Shown here piece by piece: positions 6,311 to 13,073 of a stretch of DNA of 13,944 nucleotides (position 1 is the first letter of the stretch; each line of letters starts with the position of its first letter). Where the stretch lies: NCBI GenBank assembly GCA_024644125.1, contig JAHELQ010000047.1, forward strand, positions 1 to 13,944, read 5' to 3'. The translations under genes and the position numbers were made by a program. The DNA is from Candidatus Aminicenantota bacterium. Its GTDB lineage: Bacteria > Acidobacteriota > Aminicenantia > UBA2199. The notes under the pieces were generated by a model that had not been told where the DNA came from, searched no databases, and saw only the letters and a program-made list of their open reading frames with translations.

Positions 6311-8185
6311 ATGACGAAAAAATATCTAGCCGCAATCCTCATACTATTACTTATGACAATCGCAATGCGGGCGGAAGACGGAAAAGACACGGTTCTCATT
6401 CCCAAAACAGTGTTCACCGGCAAAACCATCCCTCTCAAAGAGATCGGGCAACCGGAAAAAGTCATTGTTAACGGAAAGGAAATGACAGGCCCGGCAATCG
6501 AATTCGATCATAGCGGCGAATACAAAATCACAATCGTCGCAGGCGGCAAAACCCAATCATTCAATACCTACGCTATTCACGGCCTCCTGACCATTCTCCC
6601 GCCGATCCTCGCCATCATCCTGGCGTTGCTATTCAAAGAGGTCATTCTGGCGTTATTCCTGGGAATCCTGGCGGGTTCGCTTTTCATCAACCGCTTCGAT
6701 GTGATCGCCGCATTTTTCAATGTCATCGACAAATACATCCTGGAAGCTCTGGCGGACAAGGAGCGGGCTTCGATTGTCATCTTCACCCTGTTTCTCGGAG
6801 GAATGGTGGGCATCATCAGTCGATCCGGCGGCGTCCAGGGAATTGTGGACAGTTTGTCCAGAAGAGTCAGATCCGCCCGCACCACTCAACTATACACCTG
6901 GTTGATGGGGATTTTGATCTTCTTCGACGATTACACCAACACCCTGATCGTGGGCAACACCATGCGCCCGCTGACCGACAAATGGAAAATTTCCCGCGAA
7001 AAACTTTCGTATATTGTGGATTCCACAGCCGCCCCCATGGCCTCCATCGCCATCATCTCCACCTGGATCGGCTTCGAGATCTCACTCATCAATCAATCGC
7101 TCAAAGCGTACAATATTGATTTCGACGCCTACAACCTCTTCCTGTCGTCGCTCCCCTACCGCTTTTACCCATTTCTGGCGCTTCTATTCGTATTCTTGAT
7201 TTTTACCATAAAAAAAGATTTCGGCCCCATGTGGAAGGCGGAAATCAGAGCGCACGAAGGAAAAGTCCTCCGGGACGACGCCATTCCGCTGGCGGACTTC
7301 GAATCCTCCGGCCTATCTCCAGCTCCAGGTACCCGTTGCCGTTGGTACAACGGATTGATTCCCATCATCGTGGTCATCGTCTTCACATTTGGAGGGTTAT
7401 ATATTTCCGGCAAAAGCAGTCTCCTGCAAAGCGGCGATCCACTGGCGCATAAATCCCTGGGGGCCATTCTCTTCTCCGGCAGTCTCCTCCGCGACCTGGG
7501 GAGCATCATCTCATCCGCCGATTCATTCCAGGTATTGTTGTGGGCCTCGTTGATGGGTGCCTTCACCGCGTTGACCCTGGCAGTGACCCAACGGATCCTG
7601 CATCTCAGGGACGGCGTCACCGCTTTTGTGCAGGGAATGAAGTCCATGATGATGGCGGTGGTGATCCTGATTCTCGCCTGGTCCCTGGGTGTTGTGCTGG
7701 ATGAGCTCCGCACCGCGGATTTCCTGGTCAGCCTGCTATCTTCGCATCTCGACTATCACCTCCTTCCAGCGATCGTATTCATCCTCTCGGCGTTCATCGC
7801 CTTTTCCACCGGTTCCTCTTGGGGCACTATCGGAATTATGTACCCCCTGGTCATCCCCATCACCATCGGTATCACGCAAGGAACGCAGGATTTCAAACTA
7901 TTTTTGGTGTTATCCATTTCTTCCGTCCTGGCGGGTGGAGTGTTCGGCGACCATTGCTCGCCCATCTCCGACACCACCATCATGAGTTCCATGGCTTCCT
8001 CCTGCGATCACATCGACCATGTGAAAACCCAGATCCCCTACTCGCTCCTGGTGGCGTTGATCTCGCTGCTGCTCGGAATCATCCCGGTCTCCTTTGGATT
8101 CCCCTACGCCATATCGATAATTCTATCCATATCCGCATGCGCTGCGGTCATCATGATCTTCGGCAAACCGGTGAACGCCCGATAG
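6311..8185 (+). CDS. NhaC-family Na+/H+ antiporter with extracytoplasmic N-terminal domain
   Basis: A 624-residue inner-membrane protein. The NhaC superfamily exchanges Na+ (or an organic ion) for H+. Residues 1-21 look like a cleavable signal peptide (ending MRAED), followed by about 65 mostly beta-type residues that would lie outside the membrane, then about ten or more hydrophobic segments from residue 90 on. Family motifs: FFDDYTN at 204-210 followed by IVGNTMRPLTDK, STGSSWGT at 499-506 and GDHCSPISDTT at 546-556, which hold the conserved polar and acidic residues of the transport core. A hydrophilic loop of about 45 residues (301-346) divides the two halves. Ribosome-binding site AGGAG is 5 nt from the ATG. 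It is monocistronic or weakly joined to cysC, which has its own promoter. Family assignment is strong; the exact ion pair is inferred. Confidence 0.9.
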   Translation: MTKKYLAAILILLLMTIAMRAEDGKDTVLIPKTVFTGKTIPLKEIGQPEKVIVNGKEMTGPAIEFDHSGEYKITIVAGGKTQSFNTYAIHGLLTILPPILAIILALLFKEVILALFLGILAGSLFINRFDVIAAFFNVIDKYILEALADKERASIVIFTLFLGGMVGIISRSGGVQGIVDSLSRRVRSARTTQLYTWLMGILIFFDDYTNTLIVGNTMRPLTDKWKISREKLSYIVDSTAAPMASIAIISTWIGFEISLINQSLKAYNIDFDAYNLFLSSLPYRFYPFLALLFVFLIFTIKKDFGPMWKAEIRAHEGKVLRDDAIPLADFESSGLSPAPGTRCRWYNGLIPIIVVIVFTFGGLYISGKSSLLQSGDPLAHKSLGAILFSGSLLRDLGSIISSADSFQVLLWASLMGAFTALTLAVTQRILHLRDGVTAFVQGMKSMMMAVVILILAWSLGVVLDELRTADFLVSLLSSHLDYHLLPAIVFILSAFIAFSTGSSWGTIGIMYPLVIPITIGITQGTQDFKLFLVLSISSVLAGGVFGDHCSPISDTTIMSSMASSCDHIDHVKTQIPYSLLVALISLLLGIIPVSFGFPYAISIILSISACAAVIMIFGKPVNAR

Positions 8186-8187
8186 TT

Positions 8188-8216
8188 TTCAAAGGAGTTG
8201 CATAAACCTCTATAAT
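8188..8216 (+). promoter_or_regulatory. Promoter of cysC
   Basis: TTCAAA (8188-8193, four of six -35 matches), 17-nt spacer, perfect TATAAT (8211-8216), in the 72-nt gap after the antiporter gene. Expected start near 8223; GGAGG (8244-8248) lies on the leader. Confidence 0.5.
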
Positions 8217-8257
8217 CTGCTATCGTGTAACATTGAATACACTGGAGGTTTTTGTAC

Positions 8258-8866
8258 ATGAAAGAACAGAAAGCGACAAACATCGTATGGCACGAGCACT
8301 CGGTCAAGCGGGAAGAGCGCGAGGCGCTTCTCAAACAGAAAGGAGTGGTGCTATGGTTCACAGGACTACCCTCGAGCGGGAAATCCACGATCGCCAACGA
8401 GATCGCGTTCCAATTGCATCAACGGGGTAACTTCACCTATGTTTTAGATGGCGACAATATTCGCCACGGTTTGAATAAAGATCTCGGTTTTTCTCCCGAA
8501 GACCGGGAAGAAAATATCCGCCGTATTTCCGAGGTGGCAAACCTGTTCGCCGATTCCGGCGCCATTACAACCACGGCATTTGTCTCTCCCTACCGGAAAG
8601 ACCGTGATTTTTGCCGCACTTTGCTGGAAGAAGGACGTTTTATCGAAATCTTCGTCAAGACCTCTCTTCACAGTTGCGAACAACGCGATCCCAAAGGGTT
8701 GTATAAAAAAGCCCGCGCGGGCGAGATTCCCCAGTTCACCGGTATCTCCGCTCCATACGAAGAACCGCTGAAGCCGGAAATCGTCCTGGATACCGATCAG
8801 ATGACCATCGAAGAGGAAGTAGAATTCGTCATCGAATATTTGAAGAAAAGCGGTATTATTCAGTAA
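8258..8866 (+). CDS. cysC: Adenylylsulfate (APS) kinase
   Basis: A 202-residue P-loop kinase that phosphorylates adenosine 5'-phosphosulfate with ATP to give PAPS, the donor for sulfate reduction or sulfation. Seen: a short N-terminal NIVWHEHSVKREERE typical of CysC, Walker A GLPSSGKST at 36-44, DGDNIRHGLN at 64-73, FVSPYRKDRD at 108-117 (Ser110 matches the Ser that is phosphorylated in E. coli CysC), and the DPKGLYKKARAGEI and FTGISAPYE blocks that close the substrate site. I chose ATG 8258 because GGAGG at 8244-8248 is 9 nt away; an in-frame TTG at 8252 would be only 3 nt from it. No ATP sulfurylase, PAPS reductase or sulfotransferase gene is in the window, so the pathway use is open. Confidence 0.95.
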   Translation: MKEQKATNIVWHEHSVKREEREALLKQKGVVLWFTGLPSSGKSTIANEIAFQLHQRGNFTYVLDGDNIRHGLNKDLGFSPEDREENIRRISEVANLFADSGAITTTAFVSPYRKDRDFCRTLLEEGRFIEIFVKTSLHSCEQRDPKGLYKKARAGEIPQFTGISAPYEEPLKPEIVLDTDQMTIEEEVEFVIEYLKKSGIIQ

Positions 8867-8910
8867 TTCACCAATGAGCGGATCCCTCGTCTCAGGCGAT
8901 TGTTAGGATC

Positions 8911-9102
8911 ATGAGAAAATCTTTTTTATTTATCCTGATTCTGACAGTCGCCTGGTTACTATTCAAAGGGGGAGAAAGCTCCGGCAATTCCAGAAAACGC
9001 ATCCTGCAACGGTTATCCGCCACAATAAACTTTGTGGCCTGGTCGCTGTTGGTTATATACGGATGCGCCTTTATCTATTGGTTGATAAAAGAAATCCTGT
9101 AA
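8911..9102 (+). CDS. Small two-helix membrane protein of unknown function
   Basis: A 63-residue hypothetical protein that I do not recognise. Residues about 4-18 (FLFILILTVAWLLF) and 41-60 (FVAWSLLVIYGCAFIYWLI) are hydrophobic helices joined by a basic, polar loop (GNSRKRILQR), so a hairpin membrane topology is likely; the first segment could alternatively be a signal anchor. TAGGA lies just before ATG with very short spacing (2 nt), so translation may be weak. It starts 44 nt after cysC on the same strand and may share its transcript. Its stop is 13 nt from the convergent lipoprotein stop. Its amino-acid make-up looks like a real membrane gene rather than a chance frame. Confidence 0.6.
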   Translation: MRKSFLFILILTVAWLLFKGGESSGNSRKRILQRLSATINFVAWSLLVIYGCAFIYWLIKEIL

Positions 9103-9115
9103 ATCTTCAAGATCG

Positions 9116-9628
9116 CTATTCGCTTTTCTGGTAAAACTGAACCACCATTTGCGCCTCGAGGGTTTGCTGGTTTCCCTTTTCATCCCGCACAGTGCAGTAC
9201 ATCAAGACAGTCGAAGGATTCTTGCCGTTGAACATATCGCCAGGGACCGTGGTGATGGTATCGTGGATATTGGCGTAAAGATTGATGATGCCATTGGATT
9301 CAAGCGGTTCGATATTGGTTTTGAATGGATCCAGCACCACCGGGAACCAGAAGGAATCGTAGTTGTCGAGGCCAATCTCGAATATGAACTCGTCTTCATC
9401 ATCATATATTTCAAAGGACCAATCGATAATCTCGCCCCTCACATTATTGTCTGCGTAAATCGCCACGCTGGCGAGAAATGAGGTAAGATTTTTGGTCAAA
9501 TCCCGGTCGGCCCTCATGAAATAATTCGGCTCGAACCGAAAAATCCCCTCTTTCGCCTTACATCCACTCGTCGTCATAATGCCGGCCAACATTAAAACTA
9601 CCATATAAAGACCAATTATTTTTTTCAT
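9116..9628 (-). CDS. Small predicted lipoprotein, unknown function
   Basis: A 170-residue protein with a type II signal peptide: MKKIIGLYMVVLMLAGI then TTSGC, giving lipidated Cys23 (Thr at -3 is looser than the usual Leu). The mature part begins with KAKEG and is acidic and beta-rich, with an aromatic strand near FWFPVVLDPF and a final QMVVQFYQKSE, like an Ig-type or transport-accessory beta sandwich; no named family is recognised. The start is chosen at 9628 because GGAGA (9636-9640) lies 8 nt upstream and the signal peptide begins there; a longer reading from 9664 would add 12 residues before the basic N-region. It has its own promoter and reads away from the FecR gene terminator. Probably anchored in the outer or inner membrane facing the periplasm. 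Confidence 0.8.
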   Translation of the reverse strand: MKKIIGLYMVVLMLAGIMTTSGCKAKEGIFRFEPNYFMRADRDLTKNLTSFLASVAIYADNNVRGEIIDWSFEIYDDEDEFIFEIGLDNYDSFWFPVVLDPFKTNIEPLESNGIINLYANIHDTITTVPGDMFNGKNPSTVLMYCTVRDEKGNQQTLEAQMVVQFYQKSE

Positions 9629-9676
9629 TATTTTTTCTCCACTTCTCAAAATTGTCAGGGGCAATTTTCAGATTAA

Positions 9677-9706
9677 TTTATATCACAAGTTCCTATCTTA
9701 AATCAA
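9677..9706 (-). promoter_or_regulatory. Promoter of the small lipoprotein gene
   Basis: On the minus strand TTGATT (9701-9706), 18-nt spacer, TATAAA (9677-9682) preceded by TGA, an extended -10 form (TG-A-TATAAA). Transcription start near 9670. The same layout precedes the GspG-like lipoprotein gene. Confidence 0.55.
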
Positions 9707-9727
9707 TGAAGGTTACGGAAATTGGGC

Positions 9728-9760
9728 AAAAAAAAAGCCGGGCGCATTCAAGCGCCCGGC
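9728..9760 (-). terminator. Rho-independent terminator of the FecR/Trp-rich gene
   Basis: GCCGGGCGC (9737-9745), 6-nt loop, GCGCCCGGC (9752-9760): a perfect 9-bp GC stem. On the minus strand it is followed at once by nine T (the A-run 9728-9736). It lies about 20 nt past the stop of the gene ending at 9780, and is the clearest terminator in the window. Confidence 0.93.
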
Positions 9761-9779
9761 TCTCTATAGGGAGGTTTTT

Positions 9780-11612
9780 TTATTTTTTCTCACCTTTTGA
9801 GGAGACACCACCGCCACTTTTGGTATTGTTGGCGACCCCGCCGGAACGCCCGCCAACAGAGGCGGCGCTCTGGCCGTAAGCGGTACCCGAACTGCCGTAA
9901 ACAGAAGGCCGATACCGCATGTTGTTCATGAGTGTGGATCTGTTCAGTCTACCATCCGTGATGTCCGACCTGTTGATATTTCTCAGGTTATACTTGATTT
10001 TGCTGTTGACATTGTGAGAGGTGATTTGAAGACTGGGCATGACCACGGCATTGTTTTTGCTGGAATATTTCAGTGGAACTCCGAGTTTATTGGAGATCAC
10101 CTGATCGGGATTCCAGTCCCTCACAATTCCAGGGAGCGCTTTTTTCCGCAGCGCGTTCCGGCTAATCTCTCCATCTTTTTCGAGCGGATTGTGCTGCTTG
10201 TAAAAAATGTTGTTCCGGTAGACCAGCCACGTCTTGATCCTATTTATATCCAATCCCGGAGCTTTTCTAAAAGTTTGGGAGCGATCCGAGCCTATGTACC
10301 GGCTCAAATTCTTCAACGGGGTATCATTCATTTTTTTGATAATCGAAGCCACATGCTCAGGTACGCCATCAAACGAAGGTTTTTCATGGTTTCCGCCTCC
10401 GGTTATATGGTTCTTGAATTTACGGCTCCACCCGGCAACCCCCTCTTTCCGATAGGTGTAATAACCATGGTAGCCGCCATAGACCGCATCGACCCAATAA
10501 TCGAGAGTGTTGCTGAAGAACGGCTTAAAACCAGGGGGATAATAATTCCAATCAGACCAATAATTCCAATTGGTGGCATACATGGACCAGAGGAATTGAA
10601 ACCGGTAACCGTTCATCATATTCCACAGCATATTGATGTCGATCATTCCAGGGGAGAACGCGGTTCCGGGGATCCAGACCCAGCCGTCCTTCTTCATCCA
10701 GTGCCAGGTCCCCATATGCGCCGGCACCCATCCCCAGGCCTGAGTGGGAACGACATACATTTCATTCTTCACCCAGACATATTTGGCGTCAAAAAAAGGT
10801 CTCCGGTCGGCGAAACTATCCTGATAGGGCTTCCACACATAACCCAGCAATTCGTCGTATACCCATTCGCCATAGATACTGGACCATTTTTCCGCGAACT
10901 CCACAATCGAGCGGGGATATTTATAGATAGGTTTCGGAACTTTACTGATGCCGGTGTGCAAATCCTTGAAATTGTTGTTCACATAATCGTTCCACAATTG
11001 AAATTCGGCGTTTCTACGCTTACTGTCGATTTTGAATTCATCGGCAGTCGTAATGATGGAACCTATATTCGCCCGGATAAACTCTTTTTTGGTCGACCTG
11101 GGGCCGGGACCGAACAATACGCCTACCTTGCCCCGTTCGACGTAGATATGAGAACCGGTGTCATCGAGCGAGATGGCCGAGGTCGAATCGTTCGACATTT
11201 TAAATGCGGCGTGGGGCGTGATGATCTGAAACATTTCCCGGTTGTAAATATTGTTCATCGAATAAATGTTCCCTTCCAGCAGCTCAAGCGAGGTAATCTT
11301 CCAGTTTGTGGTCAAACTTTCGGCCCTGATGGTCTGAATTTTGACCTTACTGTTTTTGTCGATCCTCATAATGGTGCCGTTGTCGAACTGTAGCTCGCAA
11401 CGCCCTTTGCCGGTGGTATACAAGACATCACCCGGCATTAACGGGAAATTTACGATTGCTTTTTGCGCCTCAGTTTTCCCCTCCTGCAAAACAAACGCGC
11501 TGTCTTCCACTAGCGAAACATAGCCAAATACTTGCTGGGATTCGACATTCGCAAATCCGGGAATCACCATCCCCAACAGCACAACAAGAGCCAATAACAA
11601 ACTGCGTTTCAT
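9780..11612 (-). CDS. Secreted FecR-domain protein with Trp/Tyr-rich (DUF6600-like) region
   Basis: A 610-residue protein with a Sec signal peptide (1-21, cleavage about GFA/NVES). Residues about 28-195 form a FecR-type domain: GYVSLVEDSAF, MPGDVLYTTGKGRCEL, NGTIMRIDKNSKV, LEGNIYSM and ITPHAAFKMS follow the usual FecR beta pattern. Residues 243-390 are very rich in Trp and Tyr, with repeats of the W-x-W/WVP kind (WGWVPAHMGTWHWM, GWVWIPGTAF, NWNYWSDWNYYPPGF), as in DUF6600-like proteins. The C-terminus (573-610) is a Gly/Ser low-complexity tail. Lacking a TonB or sigma/anti-sigma neighbour, it is unlikely to be a FecR signalling anti-sigma factor; an envelope or surface structural role is more likely. 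Start 11612 is chosen from GGAGG (11619-11623) and the signal peptide; the frame is open 8 codons further up. Confidence 0.85.
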   Translation of the reverse strand: MKRSLLLALVVLLGMVIPGFANVESQQVFGYVSLVEDSAFVLQEGKTEAQKAIVNFPLMPGDVLYTTGKGRCELQFDNGTIMRIDKNSKVKIQTIRAESLTTNWKITSLELLEGNIYSMNNIYNREMFQIITPHAAFKMSNDSTSAISLDDTGSHIYVERGKVGVLFGPGPRSTKKEFIRANIGSIITTADEFKIDSKRRNAEFQLWNDYVNNNFKDLHTGISKVPKPIYKYPRSIVEFAEKWSSIYGEWVYDELLGYVWKPYQDSFADRRPFFDAKYVWVKNEMYVVPTQAWGWVPAHMGTWHWMKKDGWVWIPGTAFSPGMIDINMLWNMMNGYRFQFLWSMYATNWNYWSDWNYYPPGFKPFFSNTLDYWVDAVYGGYHGYYTYRKEGVAGWSRKFKNHITGGGNHEKPSFDGVPEHVASIIKKMNDTPLKNLSRYIGSDRSQTFRKAPGLDINRIKTWLVYRNNIFYKQHNPLEKDGEISRNALRKKALPGIVRDWNPDQVISNKLGVPLKYSSKNNAVVMPSLQITSHNVNSKIKYNLRNINRSDITDGRLNRSTLMNNMRYRPSVYGSSGTAYGQSAASVGGRSGGVANNTKSGGGVSSKGEKK

Positions 11613-11648
11613 GTTAATCCTCCAAGATTCATACATTCAAACATAATA

Positions 11649-11662
11649 GAACAAGCATGTTC
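11649..11662. repeat. Inverted repeat in the FecR/Trp-rich gene promoter
   Basis: GAACA (11649-11653) and TGTTC (11658-11662) are perfect arms with a 4-nt centre, lying inside the promoter region of the minus-strand gene. The arms resemble a GAAC/GTTC type operator (LexA-like half-sites), but the spacing does not match the classic LexA box, so the regulator is unknown. Confidence 0.35.
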
Positions 11663-11670
11663 AATGCCAG
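11653..11670 (-). promoter_or_regulatory. Possible sigma54-type promoter of the FecR/Trp-rich gene
   Basis: On the minus strand CTGGCA, 7 nt, then TGCTT: the GG (-24) and GC (-12) pairs have exactly the 10-nt separation of sigma54 promoters (YTGGCACG-N4-TTGCW). The predicted start near 11643 leaves about 30 nt of leader with GGAGG. A TATTAT at 11643-11648 exists, but no decent -35 box stands at 16-18 nt from it. No enhancer-binding-protein gene is in the window. Confidence 0.4.
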
Positions 11671-11711
11671 ATCCTGGAGGTTTAAATGTCCTTTTTTTGT
11701 GACAACAGTTT

Positions 11712-12608
11712 TTATTTTTGTACTATTTTCGGTCCGTAGATAAATGCCGAACCAGAAAGAATGATATCTTTCCCCGCAAGGTCCGTATATTGGCCTTGCT
11801 GGTCAAAACCTTCGAATTTTCCGTCGCTGCCGGCGCTGGCAACCCAGAAATTGTCTCCTTCGGCCCGGTAGTACAGATCATTCCCCCACGCATCTTTTGT
11901 GGACAGTTGCTTCATGTAGAGGGGAACGAAATTTTTGTAATAATTCAGCTCATTTATTTTTTTGACATCCGGCGCGTAATCATAGTCATTGATGAATGAC
12001 TGGATGCCGCGGCCTGTCGAGAGGAGAATCGCCATCGTGATTTTGACTTTGGACGAAAGACCGGCGCTGCCAAGTTTGGACGAAAGTTTCTCCAGATTTT
12101 CGCCTCCGGTGATCTTGCCCTCGACCAGGTTTGCATATTCCACTTTTATTTTTTCACCGTCGATCGATAAATTCTCATCCTTGATGTTGGTGAACGTAAA
12201 AGTTAGTTTTTCGCGGGCCTTTATCACGTCGGGGTCTGTTTGATATTTCTTGATATTCATTTTGCCGAGGTTTTCGGCGAACTGTACCACAGCCATCAAT
12301 TTCGCCATGGTCTCATTTTCGCCTTTCCCGGGTTTGGATTGATCGGACGAAAATTTTCCCAGCAGTTGATTGATCCGGGGAATCAACTCTTCCATCTCAT
12401 TTGTGAAGGTATCTATTTTTTCAACCATTTCCCGCGAAGTACGGGCGCTTGACATCCCGTCTATATAGGCATTGACTACCCGGACCTGCTGTTCCCATAT
12501 GGCCTGGGCCTCTCCAAATTTTACCCGTTCCTGCCTGCAGGCTGTATTCGTAAGTACTAAGGTTATTCCCGACACGATCAAGAATGCAACCACTACTCTT
12601 TTTTTCAT
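11712..12608 (-). CDS. Predicted lipoprotein with GspG-like (type II secretion pseudopilin) C-terminal domain
   Basis: A 298-residue protein. Residues 1-23 form a lipoprotein-type signal ending LTNTA-Cys24 (Asn at -3 is unusual, so lipidation is probable rather than certain). Residues 30-185 are mainly alpha-helical and charged, with a Lys/Gly-rich linker near 90-98. Residues about 188-290 match the C-terminal domain of GspG major pseudopilins: helix TMAILLSTGRGIQSFINDYDYAPD, then DAWGNDLYY at 239-247 and the SAGSDGKFEGFD calcium-loop region at 258-269. There is no prepilin peptidase site and no N-terminal pilin helix, so it cannot be a normal pseudopilin. It has its own promoter and GGAGG (12613-12617). 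The function is unknown; membrane-anchored adaptor or decoy of a secretion or pilus-like machine is a guess. Confidence 0.8.
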   Translation of the reverse strand: MKKRVVVAFLIVSGITLVLTNTACRQERVKFGEAQAIWEQQVRVVNAYIDGMSSARTSREMVEKIDTFTNEMEELIPRINQLLGKFSSDQSKPGKGENETMAKLMAVVQFAENLGKMNIKKYQTDPDVIKAREKLTFTFTNIKDENLSIDGEKIKVEYANLVEGKITGGENLEKLSSKLGSAGLSSKVKITMAILLSTGRGIQSFINDYDYAPDVKKINELNYYKNFVPLYMKQLSTKDAWGNDLYYRAEGDNFWVASAGSDGKFEGFDQQGQYTDLAGKDIILSGSAFIYGPKIVQK

Positions 12609-12646
12609 TACGCCTCCAAAAATTCATGTAAAACATCTAGATAACA

Positions 12647-12675
12647 TTTATATCAATTCTTAAAAAAGAAATCAA
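12647..12675 (-). promoter_or_regulatory. Promoter of the GspG-like lipoprotein gene
   Basis: On the minus strand TTGATT (12670-12675), 17-nt spacer, TATAAA (12647-12652) preceded by TGA (extended -10). Start near 12640, leader about 32 nt. It closely resembles the promoter of the small lipoprotein at 9677-9706. Confidence 0.6.
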
Positions 12676-12703
12676 TTCGAATCTGATTCAACCGGGGTAC
12701 TTT

Positions 12704-12731
12704 TTGATTGAAAAATTATTTTTATTATACT
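12704..12731 (+). promoter_or_regulatory. Promoter of the first PilZ gene
   Basis: TTGATT (12704-12709), 16-nt spacer, TATACT (12726-12731). A second -10 candidate TATAAT (12731-12736) has a 21-nt spacer and is less likely. The leader is about 28 nt and carries GGGAG at 12755-12759. Confidence 0.5.
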
Positions 12732-12765
12732 ATAATCATTTAGCAATGCACGAAGGGAGTGGAAG

Positions 12766-13062
12766 ATGGAAAAAAGGAAGGCAATTCGAAAGAAAAAAAG
12801 AATTATGATCAAACTCGATCAAACCTCCGCAATTCTAGTCGATATCTCCAAAGACGGTTTGAGAGTCTCCTCCGGTATCGCGCCAACTCACCGCAAAGTC
12901 AACATCGAATTGAACAACGAGAATCAAAATCTCAACCTTGAAGGAAATATCCGTTGGATAAAACGCAAAGTGGCGCTCCAAAAACTATACGAAATCGGCA
13001 TCGCAATCATTAGTGCCCCGGATAGCTACTATCAATTTATCGATTCCCTACAAATCCAATGA
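12766..13062 (+). CDS. Stand-alone PilZ-domain protein (probable c-di-GMP receptor), copy 1
   Basis: A 98-residue protein that is a single PilZ domain, the common cyclic-di-GMP receptor fold. Seen: the binding motif RxxxR as R4-K-A-I-R8, a beta strand KRIMIKL, then the second motif DxSxxG as D26-I-S-K-D-G31, and later the conserved GNIRW strand and EIGIAII. Both binding motifs are complete, so ligand binding is plausible. The ribosome-binding site GGGAG is 6 nt from ATG. It faces, tail to tail with an 11-bp gap, a second PilZ gene (13074-13400) that aligns without gaps and shares roughly a third of its residues. No GGDEF, EAL or HD-GYP gene is in the window, so its output partner is unknown. 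Confidence 0.85.
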   Translation: MEKRKAIRKKKRIMIKLDQTSAILVDISKDGLRVSSGIAPTHRKVNIELNNENQNLNLEGNIRWIKRKVALQKLYEIGIAIISAPDSYYQFIDSLQIQ

Positions 13063-13068
13063 TGGATT
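13053..13068. repeat. Small hairpin between the convergent PilZ genes
   Basis: AATCCA (13053-13058) and TGGATT (13063-13068) form a perfect 6-bp stem with a 4-nt loop containing the stop of copy 1. There is no T-run on either side, so it is not a convincing terminator; the two 3' ends may read into each other. Confidence 0.25.
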
Positions 13069-13073
13069 GACAA

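Noticed and set aside
8252..8257. TTG at 8252 as start of cysC
   Set aside because: It is only 3 nt from the GGAGG site, while ATG 8258 has the ideal 9-nt spacing.
9103..9113. ATCTT-C-AAGAT repeat between convergent genes as a terminator
   Set aside because: The loop is a single base, the stem is AT-rich and there is no T-run, so it would not terminate transcription.
10014..11393. 459-codon open frame antisense to the FecR/Trp-rich gene
   Set aside because: It lies wholly opposite a well-supported gene with signal peptide, Shine-Dalgarno and terminator, starts with GTG without a ribosome-binding site, and its product has no domain or motif; the long frame is a by-product of codon bias.
11649..11662. 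LexA/SOS box
   Set aside because: GAAC and GTTC half-sites are present, but the 6-nt separation differs from the 4-nt separation of the Gram-positive-type box, and the downstream gene has no link to DNA repair.
11686..11739. 17-codon plus-strand mini-frame with GGAGG 5 nt before ATG
   Set aside because: The ribosome-binding site is good, but the peptide is Phe/Cys-rich and partly antisense to the 3' end of the lipoprotein gene, with no clear promoter or conservation evidence.
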